From Kitasatospora sp. NBC_01250 (GTDB taxonomy: Bacteria; Actinomycetota; Actinomycetes; Streptomycetales; Streptomycetaceae), in NCBI RefSeq assembly GCF_036226465.1, contig NZ_CP108476.1, positions 8,556,001 through 8,620,000 on the forward strand: a stretch of DNA of 64,000 bases. The letters run 5' to 3'. The first letter of the stretch is position 1; each line of letters starts with the position of its first letter. Under the pieces are notes generated by a model. That model saw only the letters and a program-made list of their open reading frames with translations, was not told the DNA's origin and ran no database searches. Both the position numbers and the translations under genes were made by a program. Below are positions 58,082 to 64,000 of the stretch, one piece after another.

Positions 58082-58582
58082 TCACTCTTCGGCGATCCAT
58101 TGGGCGAGGGAGATCAGGGTGGCTTCGACGCTGTTCGCCATGTGGTCGCGCAGTGCGTCGAGGTCGCCGCGGGTGGTGCCCAGCACGGGGTCGAGGCGCA
58201 GGAGTTGCCAGGACTGCTCGACGAGGGTTCCGCGTCCCTGGGGGTGGAAGGTCCAGCTCCACTGCACGATGCCGTCTTCGGCGCCGCCGACCACGAAGGC
58301 GAAGGCGTCGCCCGGGTCGGCTCGTACGACCTGGGAGCGGGTGGTCCATTGCCTGCCGTCCCTGTGGTTGCGTCCGCTGAACCAGGCGCCGACCCGGGGC
58401 CCGGCGCCCTGGTCGAACGTGACATCGGTCGCGTCGGGGCTCCAGCGGCCGATCGCGGAGACGTCACTGACCAGGTCGTAGACCCGGGCGGGTCCGGCAT
58501 CGACCCATGCGCGTCTGGTGAAGGCGAAGCCTGACGCGTCCAGAGCCGCGAAGAGATCGTGTTCACTGATGGCGGCGCTCAA
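58082..58582 (-). CDS. SRPBCC family protein (polyketide cyclase/AHSA1-like)
   Basis: Protein of 166 residues from TTG 58582, which has AGGAGG five bases upstream; there is no better ATG or GTG. 'RVYDLVSDVSAIGRWSPDATDV' and 'SWTFHPQGRGTLVEQSWQL' fit the START-like fold. Divergent from the XRE regulator at 58726 with a 143-bp gap. The ligand is unknown. Confidence 0.82.
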   Translation of the reverse strand: MSAAISEHDLFAALDASGFAFTRRAWVDAGPARVYDLVSDVSAIGRWSPDATDVTFDQGAGPRVGAWFSGRNHRDGRQWTTRSQVVRADPGDAFAFVVGGAEDGIVQWSWTFHPQGRGTLVEQSWQLLRLDPVLGTTRGDLDALRDHMANSVEATLISLAQWIAEE

Positions 58583-58725
58583 GGCGACCTCCTGGGTGTG
58601 TGCGGGGTGGTGCCGGATCTCGGCGACCCCCACGACACCACCAGCCCTGCCGGGGAGCCAGACCGGCTGGTGCCTATCCACAGCTGGGGCAGGTTACGTC
58701 CGCCGAGCCGACCCATACTCGATCC

Positions 58726-59625
58726 ATGACCGGAAAATCGCAGCTCGGGGAGTTCTTGCAGGCGCGGCGCTCCCAGGTGCGTCCCGAGGATGTCGGGGTG
58801 CCCACCTACGGGGAGCGTCGGCGTGTGCCGGGGCTCCGGCGTGAGGAGTTGGCGTTGCTGGCGGGGGTGAGTGCCTCCTACTACACGCGGCTGGAGCAGG
58901 GGCAGTCGTTGAGCGCCTCGCCCGAGGTGCTGGAGGCCATCGCCGGCGCTCTGCGGCTGGACGAGTCCGAGCGGCGGTACCTGCACGACCTGGTCCGGGT
59001 GGACCGGCCCCGCACTCGGGGTCGGCGGCCCGCGCCGGAGCGGGTGACGCAGGCGGCGGGCCAGTTGCTGGACGTGCTGGCCGACGTCCCCGCCATCGTG
59101 CTCGGCCGGCGCAGCGACGTGCTGGCGTGGAACCGCCTGGGCCACGCGCTGTTCGCCGGGCACCTGGACCCCGGCGCCCCGGACACCTCGGCGCAGCGTC
59201 CCAACATGGCCCGGCTGGTCTTCCTCGACCGCCACACCCGCGAGCTGTACGCGGACTGGCCGAGCAAGGCCAGGGCGGTGGTGGGGAGTCTGCGCCTGGT
59301 GGCGGCGCAGTATCCGCAGGACACGGCGCTGCACGCGCTGCTGGGTGAACTGAGCGCGAAGAGCGCCGAGTTCGCCTCGATGTGGGCCGACCACCGGGTC
59401 ACGGCGTGCACCGTCGCCGGCTACGAGATGCGGCACCCGCTGGTCGGCTCGCTGAGCGTGATCCAGCAGACGCTCAGTCATGGACCGGGTCCAAGCGTCG
59501 TGGTCGCCACTACGGAGGCCGGCTCGTCCTCGCGGGCCGCGCTGGCCCTGCTCGCCCAGGCCGTCACCGGGAGCACCGTCGCGGCCGATCCGGCGCGGAC
59601 GGGTTCGCCGGTCGACGCCGCCTGA
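58726..59625 (+). CDS. XRE-family regulator with MmyB-like ligand domain
   Basis: Protein of 299 residues. HTH_XRE at about 10-80 ('RREELALLAGVSASYYTRLEQGQ') and the C-terminal MmyB-type domain ('LAWNRLGHALFAGHLDP', 'VAGYEMRHPLVGSLSVIQQTL'). No Shine-Dalgarno; CATACT ends 6-7 bp before ATG 58726, so the message may be leaderless. MmyB-like regulators generally control the divergent gene, here the SRPBCC gene. A decayed relative is at 52712. Confidence 0.9.
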   Translation: MTGKSQLGEFLQARRSQVRPEDVGVPTYGERRRVPGLRREELALLAGVSASYYTRLEQGQSLSASPEVLEAIAGALRLDESERRYLHDLVRVDRPRTRGRRPAPERVTQAAGQLLDVLADVPAIVLGRRSDVLAWNRLGHALFAGHLDPGAPDTSAQRPNMARLVFLDRHTRELYADWPSKARAVVGSLRLVAAQYPQDTALHALLGELSAKSAEFASMWADHRVTACTVAGYEMRHPLVGSLSVIQQTLSHGPGPSVVVATTEAGSSSRAALALLAQAVTGSTVAADPARTGSPVDAA

Positions 59626-59814
59626 CCTCACACAGAACGTCACCGGGCGCTCGGCCGGCACCTGCGAGCAGCTGTGTCCTGCTCAGGCTTCGGCCGACGA
59701 CCGGCCGGTGCCGCGAACAGCCCCGGGGTCGCATGACCCCCGAGCAGAATCCAGGCTTTCCCGACCCGTGCGTCGGCGCGTTGCTGGCGCATGCCCGAAA
59801 ACAGTGAAGGAACC

Positions 59815-60780
59815 ATGTTCAAGAAGCTTTCCACGTCCGCTCTGTCGGCGGCCGTTGTCGTCGCGGCTGCTGCCGCCACACTCACTCCGACGTCGGCGTC
59901 GGCCGCCTGCGCGCCGCTGAGCGGCGCACGGATCGCCGTGCACTTCGACCTGGCCAAGGGGCAGACACCGGAGAACATCGCCCTGGCACCGGGCGGCGCC
60001 GCGTACGTCACCTTCGCCGAGGGCCGCCAGATCGCCGAGGTCTCCCGCACCGGCGCCATCCGGATCCTGGCCACCCTGCCCGTGCCCGCCGACGGGGGTG
60101 TCCACACCCCCGCCCTGGGCTTCCCGCTGACCGTCGGCCTCGTCCGTGCGCACGACGGGACGCTGTACTTCCTCTACGCCACCGGCACCGCCGACCTGAC
60201 CGGCGTGTGGCGCCTGCGCCCCGGCGGCCAGCCGCAGCGGATCGCCGCACTGCCCGCCGACGGCCTGCCCAACGGCCTGGCACTGGACCCGCACACCCGC
60301 ACCCTCTACGCCACCGACTCCGTACTCGGCACCATCTGGAGCGTGCCCACCGCCGGCGGCACCCCCACCGCCTGGTCCACCGCCCCCGAACTGGCCTCCA
60401 CAGGATTCCTCGGTGCCAACGGCCTGAAGATCCACAACGGCGCGCTCTGGGCCACCAACCTCGACAAGGGCACCGTGCTGCGCATCCCCATCCTGCCCGG
60501 CGGACAGGCCGGCGAGGTCCGCACCGAGGCCACTGGGCTGCCGGGGATCGACGACTTCGCCTTCACCGGCCACGGCGACCAGCTGCTGGCCGCCCTCAAC
60601 GGCCCCAGCGAGGTCGCGCTCGTCCAGGGCGACGGCAGCCACTCCATCGTGCTGACCCCGGCCGACGGCCTGCAGAACCCCACCTCCATCGCCCTGCGCG
60701 GCGACACCGTCTACGTGCTGAGCGCCGCCTACGTCACCGCCAAGGACCCCAACCTGCTCCTCGCCCACCTCGACGAGTAG
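59815..60780 (+). CDS. Secreted beta-propeller protein (SMP-30/NHL-like)
   Basis: Protein of 321 residues, ATG 59815 with GAAGGA. Signal peptide at about 1-30 ('STSALSAAVVVAAAAATLTPTSASA'). The rest has repeated four-strand segments ending in 'NGLALDPHTRTLYATDSVLGTIW' and 'NGLKIHNGALWATNLDKGTVLRIPI', the lactonase/SMP-30 type six-bladed propeller. Catalytic calcium ligands cannot be fixed without a structure; the role may be lactone hydrolysis or sugar sensing outside the cell. Followed by a terminator. Confidence 0.85.
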   Translation: MFKKLSTSALSAAVVVAAAAATLTPTSASAACAPLSGARIAVHFDLAKGQTPENIALAPGGAAYVTFAEGRQIAEVSRTGAIRILATLPVPADGGVHTPALGFPLTVGLVRAHDGTLYFLYATGTADLTGVWRLRPGGQPQRIAALPADGLPNGLALDPHTRTLYATDSVLGTIWSVPTAGGTPTAWSTAPELASTGFLGANGLKIHNGALWATNLDKGTVLRIPILPGGQAGEVRTEATGLPGIDDFAFTGHGDQLLAALNGPSEVALVQGDGSHSIVLTPADGLQNPTSIALRGDTVYVLSAAYVTAKDPNLLLAHLDE

Positions 60781-60798
60781 CACCCGGGTACGGCCACC

Positions 60799-60828
60799 GG
60801 CCCGGGGCGGAGCACACCGCCCCGGGCC
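60799..60828 (+). terminator. Terminator after beta-propeller gene
   Basis: GGCCCGGGGCG (60799-60809) pairs with CGCCCCGGGCC (60818-60828), 11 bp with an 8-nt loop, 18 bp after the stop codon. No T-run, as usual in streptomycetes. Confidence 0.8.
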
Positions 60829-60973
60829 CTCGAAGGTGTTCCTCCGGAAGACGGTGTTGTCAGTGGATCCGCTGGTGCCGCGCTGCCGGTCGGCATCAGC
60901 GCGGGAGTGCGGTGGCGCCCTCGACGGTTGCGGGGCGGCACGTTCGGGGGTGTTCGGGGAAGCCGACGCCGGT

Positions 60974-61093
60974 TCAGGCCGGGCGGTGGCCCAGGAAGGT
61001 GATCCGGACGCCGGGCTGGTGATCCGACTCGACCCGCTCGAAGCCGGCCCGTTCCAGGCGGGCGTTGAGCGTCGCCGCGTCGAGGACGACCAT
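60974..61093 (-). pseudogene. C-terminal remnant of SAM-dependent methyltransferase
   Basis: 39 codons read 'LDAATLNARLERAGFERVES' and 'QPGVRITFLGHRPA', the last helix and strand of class I methyltransferases. Nothing upstream on the same strand continues the fold; the AraC gene at 61092 occupies that DNA in the other direction. A relic is more likely than a small protein, although ATG 61093 is present. Confidence 0.55.
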
Positions 61094-61850
61094 GGTGCTC
61101 TCTCCCTTGCGCGACTCGCCGGCGGTCGGCGCCATCGTCGTCAACTCCTCCGCGCTTCCCACCGCCCGCTGGCTCGACGAGCACCGGCACTCGCGGCACC
61201 AACTCGCCTGGGCGGCGCAGGGCGTGCTGGGGGTGAAGGTGGGCGAGGACTCCTGGGTGCTGCCACCGACACGCGCGCTCTGGATACCCAGCGGGGTACC
61301 GCACCGCACGGGGGCCACCCGCGACGCGGTGTTCCACAGCCTCTATCTGGAGCCGGCCGACTGCCCGTTGACGTGGGACGCACCGGTCGCGGTGGCCGTC
61401 GACGACCTGCTCGCCCAACTCCTGCGGCACCTCGGCCGGTCGGACCTGACCGAGGCTGCCCGCCGACGCGCCGAGGCGGTCGTTTTCGACCTGCTCCACC
61501 CGCTGCCCAGCACCCCGATCCGGGTGCCCGACCCGACCGACGACCGGGCCCGGGCGGTGGCCGCGATCCTGCTCGCCGATCCCGCCGACTCCCGTACCCT
61601 GGACGGCTTCGCCCGCGCCACCGGCACCAGTCGTCGCACGCTGAGCAGGATCTTCGTCCAGGACACCGGCATGACGTTCGACCACTGGCGCACCCAGCTG
61701 CGGTTGCGGGCGGCGCTGCCGATGCTGGCCGAGGGGCACCCCGTCGCCAGGGTCGCCCGTGCGGTCGGCTACGCCACACCCAGCGCCTTCCTCGCGGCGT
61801 TCCGCCGCACCGTCGGCACCTCGCCGCAGCGCTACCTCGCGGGCGCCTGA
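61092..61850 (+). CDS. AraC-family transcriptional regulator
   Basis: Protein of 252 residues from ATG 61092. AraC-like cupin domain at about 15-120 ('DEHRHSRHQLAWAAQGVL') and double HTH at about 165-250 ('RTLDGFARATGTSRRTLSRIFVQDTG' and 'HPVARVARAVGYATPSAFLAAFRR'). The start overlaps the 5' end of the methyltransferase remnant by 2 bases on the other strand. The intergenic sequence normally separating it from a divergent target is lost, so the target is unknown. Confidence 0.9.
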   Translation: MVLSPLRDSPAVGAIVVNSSALPTARWLDEHRHSRHQLAWAAQGVLGVKVGEDSWVLPPTRALWIPSGVPHRTGATRDAVFHSLYLEPADCPLTWDAPVAVAVDDLLAQLLRHLGRSDLTEAARRRAEAVVFDLLHPLPSTPIRVPDPTDDRARAVAAILLADPADSRTLDGFARATGTSRRTLSRIFVQDTGMTFDHWRTQLRLRAALPMLAEGHPVARVARAVGYATPSAFLAAFRRTVGTSPQRYLAGA

Positions 61851-62115
61851 GGGCCCTTCACCGGACAGCGGGTTCGGCGGCGAGGGTGCGGGTGTGTTCG
61901 GCGACAGCGGCGCGCTCGCGGCCGAGAGCGTGACTGCCACCGGCGGACGTGCGGACCGTCGGTCAGCCGCACGGACAGGCCAGTCACCTTGAAGCGCCGA
62001 GGTCGGAAGGCACCGCGACGCGGACCAGCGGCCTGACGTTCGCGAGCGGCTCCCAGTCGACCGGACGGCCTCCTCGAAGGCTTTCCCACCCGCTGAACCG
62101 AGCAGTGGTATGCGG
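61851..62115. other. Intergenic region without recognised gene
   Basis: No protein or RNA gene recognised between the convergent AraC and membrane-protein genes, and no clear terminator stem. Confidence 0.35.
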
Positions 62116-62649
62116 TCAGGAAGCCTTGACGGGGCGCGGTGCCGGTGGTCGGCGCCGGATCGTCGCGATGAGCAGACACAGGGCCGAGAGCGCGAACAGC
62201 ACGGCGGTGATCAGGAGCCAGTGCCCGAGGAACGGGCCCGGATCGAGGCCGGTGGTGTTGTGGTAATCGGGGACGCGGCGCAGGACGAGCGGGTACCAGA
62301 CGGCGAGCAGGAGCAGCGCGAGGAACGCCGGTACGCGGACGTAGTTGACCTGCGGGAGTCCCGAGTGCCGTCCAGGGCGGCCGAGGCGGTTGGCGAGGGC
62401 TTGGACGGCGCGGTCGGTGAAGGCGTAGAGCGGAAGCAGCAGGAGGTCGTGGGCGAGGGCTGCGCCGACGAACCACAGGGCGACCTTGACCGGTTCGCCC
62501 TTCAGGAGCCGGATCCCGGCGTAGCCGGCCAGGGCGAAGGAGCAGAGCACGAGGAGCAGGTGCAGGGGGGAGGCTCCGTATCGGCGGTGCGAGCCGTCGC
62601 GGCTCGGCCGCACGCGGGGCGGAGAGTCGGAGGGTCGGCGGCGTGTCAC
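62116..62649 (-). CDS. Small integral membrane protein coupled to molybdoenzyme
   Basis: Protein of 177 residues from GTG 62649, overlapping the molybdopterin gene's stop by 4 bp. Four hydrophobic stretches (about 24-44 'HLLLVLCSFALAGYAGI', 55-75, 105-125, 145-165), short loops and a basic N-terminus. No heme-ligand or catalytic motif could be assigned. Function unknown; it probably assists or docks the molybdoenzyme in the membrane. Confidence 0.7.
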   Translation of the reverse strand: MTRRRPSDSPPRVRPSRDGSHRRYGASPLHLLLVLCSFALAGYAGIRLLKGEPVKVALWFVGAALAHDLLLLPLYAFTDRAVQALANRLGRPGRHSGLPQVNYVRVPAFLALLLLAVWYPLVLRRVPDYHNTTGLDPGPFLGHWLLITAVLFALSALCLLIATIRRRPPAPRPVKAS

Positions 62650-64000
62650 GAGTCGGCTCCGAAGGTGAGGCGGGTGACCCACTTGGTGTTGTGGACGCCG
62701 GGGTTGGCGGGGACGATGATCCGGGCCGGGTAGCCGTGGTCGGGCGAGAGGTCGGCGCCGTTGACGCGCAGGGCCAGCAGGGAGTGCGGGTGACGGACCT
62801 GGTTGTCGCGCAGGACGGTCGAGCTGAAGGACCCGCCGCGCTCCACGGACTCGACGAAGACCTCGGGCAGGTCGTCGTGCAGTCCGACCAGGGCCGCCAA
62901 GTCGCTCAGGCGCACGCCACTCCAGTGCTGGTCGGGCGTGGACCAGCCTTCCACGCAGGCGATCGGCAGGGCGGCGGTGCTCTGCGGCAACTGCCTCACC
63001 TGGTCCAGCGTCAGGATGCGCTCCTGCCCGGGTGCGCGGACGGTCAGGCGCCAGCCGGGGCCGATGTCGGCAGACCGGATGCCGACCGAGGCGGCCGTCT
63101 TGTTGATCTGGAAGCCGTTCGGCCCGGTGCCCGGGTTCTGCCCGTGTGGAGCGAGCAGGGCCGTCCTGCGCAGCGCGCCGCCGATGCTCTGACCGGCCGT
63201 CACCACGAAGAGTGCCAGGGAGCCCGCGCCGACCATGCCCAGAGCGCCGCGCCGGGAGAGGGTGGCCTTCGCCGGTCGGGGGGAGACCAGGCCGGTGTCG
63301 TCGAGGGGTTCGGGCACGGTGGCGGCGGTGGGGGTGCGCAGTTCGGTGCGCAGGCGGCGGCTGCGCAGGGCGCGGGTCATCCGTCCGAGGCGGAAGGTGA
63401 CGTGGACGACGAAGGCGCCGATGAAGACCCAGGCGCCGTAGAAGTGCAGGGTGTAGAAGGATCCGGGGAAGATGTAGTGCAGCTGGATGTTGAGCAGGCC
63501 GGTGATGAACTCGAAGAGCGCGCCGCCGACCAGGAGCAGCAGCGAGAGCCGCTCCAGCCCCTGGGCGGGTGAACGGACCGGTGGCCAGGAGAAGAGCTTG
63601 GGGATGACGGACCAGAGCTTGGCCAGCAGCACCGGGACGAGCACCACGCCGAGGGTGACGTGCACACCCTGGTTGAGCCGGTAGAGCCAGCTGGGGCCGG
63701 TCGGCCAGGCGAAGAGGTAGAAGCCCAGCCAGCCCTTGTCCGGAGTCTGGTCGTTGACCGCCGCGAGGTCCGGGTTGTAGGCGGCGTAGGAGAGCAGTCC
63801 GGTCACGAACATCACCGTGATGCCGACCAGCAGGACCAGGCCGAGGACCGCGGTCAGCCACGGCCCGCGCAGCGGACTGCGCCAGAACTCCGGTCGCGCG
63901 GGGCCGGGCGGCGGGCCCGCGGCGAGCGCCGTCCGAAGCCGCCCGGTCCTCGTGCTCTCCTTCGGGAGGGTGGGCTCGGCGGGCCCGGGGCGGCCGTCGG
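62646..64000 (-). CDS. Molybdopterin-dependent oxidoreductase fused to cytochrome-b-like membrane domain (N-terminus outside window)
   Basis: Open frame from the right edge to stop 62646, about 451 codons visible. The N-terminal part holds four or five membrane segments with His residues suited to heme b ('LNQGVHVTLGV', 'YTLHFYGAWVFIGAFVVHVTF'). A second part after about 'LSRRGALGMVGAGSLALF' is a sulfite-oxidase-family molybdopterin domain with cofactor-ligand Cys in 'ACVEGWSTPDQHWSGVRL' and 'NPGVHNTKWVTRLTF'. The arrangement resembles YedY/YedZ (MsrP/MsrQ) in one chain, in reverse order. It probably passes electrons from the membrane to a molybdenum centre; substrate unknown. Confidence 0.85.
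   Translation of the reverse strand, partial: DGRPGPAEPTLPKESTRTGRLRTALAAGPPPGPARPEFWRSPLRGPWLTAVLGLVLLVGITVMFVTGLLSYAAYNPDLAAVNDQTPDKGWLGFYLFAWPTGPSWLYRLNQGVHVTLGVVLVPVLLAKLWSVIPKLFSWPPVRSPAQGLERLSLLLLVGGALFEFITGLLNIQLHYIFPGSFYTLHFYGAWVFIGAFVVHVTFRLGRMTRALRSRRLRTELRTPTAATVPEPLDDTGLVSPRPAKATLSRRGALGMVGAGSLALFVVTAGQSIGGALRRTALLAPHGQNPGTGPNGFQINKTAASVGIRSADIGPGWRLTVRAPGQERILTLDQVRQLPQSTAALPIACVEGWSTPDQHWSGVRLSDLAALVGLHDDLPEVFVESVERGGSFSSTVLRDNQVRHPHSLLALRVNGADLSPDHGYPARIIVPANPGVHNTKWVTRLTFGADS

Noticed and set aside
1..64000. CRISPR arrays, rRNA operons and prophage structural genes
   Set aside because: No regularly spaced 25-40-bp repeats with unique spacers, no rRNA sequence, and no capsid, tail or integrase genes were seen. 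The 34-bp array at 34632 has no spacers.

Overview
The window is chromosomal DNA of a very GC-rich actinomycete, most likely a streptomycete (Streptomyces, Kitasatospora or Streptacidiphilus). The evidence is third-position GC bias in every gene, frequent GTG and TTG starts, four-base ATGA/GTGA start-stop overlaps, leaderless genes, and families typical of that group (LCP, FUSC, MmyB-type XRE, SpoIIE/RsbU phosphatases, universal stress proteins). It reads as accessory or chromosome-arm material: regulators and stress genes, short gene remnants, one transposase scrap, and one unassigned biosynthetic operon. All function calls come from reading motifs and families in the sequence; no database search was run.

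Left part (1-18.2 kb), stress and redox island: a GNAT enzyme (cut by the window), a histidine phosphatase, an MprAB-like two-component pair, a zinc alcohol dehydrogenase, three universal stress proteins, an RsbU-type phosphatase in an operon with a DapA-like aldolase, an MgtC-like membrane protein, an overlapping operon USP / degenerate glycerophosphodiesterase / glucose-6-phosphate dehydrogenase / SLOG-fold protein, a FUSC exporter-like protein, a DUF4239 membrane protein and an AmiC/UrtA-like binding protein without an export signal. Two USP genes share a TAGCGT promoter preceded by a palindrome.

Middle (18.5-43.6 kb): an Lrp-family regulator divergent from an M20 amidohydrolase; a secreted IPT/TIG protein; a cell-envelope cluster (MurG paralogue, LegB-type sugar-nucleotide dehydratase, LCP ligase, D-Ala-D-Ala carboxypeptidase with a 22-codon leader ORF) whose promoter region carries the same 8-mer found twice before the response-regulator gene; an amidohydrolase and a GntR regulator; a biotin carboxylase cut short by an IS1380-like transposase remnant; an orphan sensor kinase; a LysR regulator; a PAS-GAF-SpoIIE-ATPase protein whose phosphatase domain has lost acidic residues; a secreted protein of unknown role; an HMGL-like lyase/synthase overlapping a YrdC-like gene; a SPOR-phosphodiester glycosidase; and an initiator tRNA-Met.

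Right part (44.0-52.2 kb), biosynthetic operon: P450, acyl-CoA dehydrogenase-like protein, BioF2-type acyltransferase, SRPBCC protein, class III aminotransferase, acyl carrier protein, beta-ketoacyl synthase and thioester-reductase-like SDR. All eight are on the + strand, mostly overlapping, behind an AT-rich promoter with an 11-bp inverted repeat. The set suggests an ACP-bound acyl chain that is desaturated, released as an aldehyde, aminated and possibly N-acylated. I cannot assign it to a known product and regard it as the best candidate for an undescribed system.

The remainder (52.2-64 kb) holds two facing gene remnants, an operon of glutamine amidotransferase-like / small ORF / PhyH dioxygenase / AraC regulator divergent from a LysR gene, a flavodoxin-like reductase, an SRPBCC protein divergent from an MmyB-type regulator, a secreted beta-propeller protein, an AraC regulator beside a methyltransferase remnant, and a molybdopterin oxidoreductase fused to a cytochrome-b-like membrane domain that runs off the right edge.
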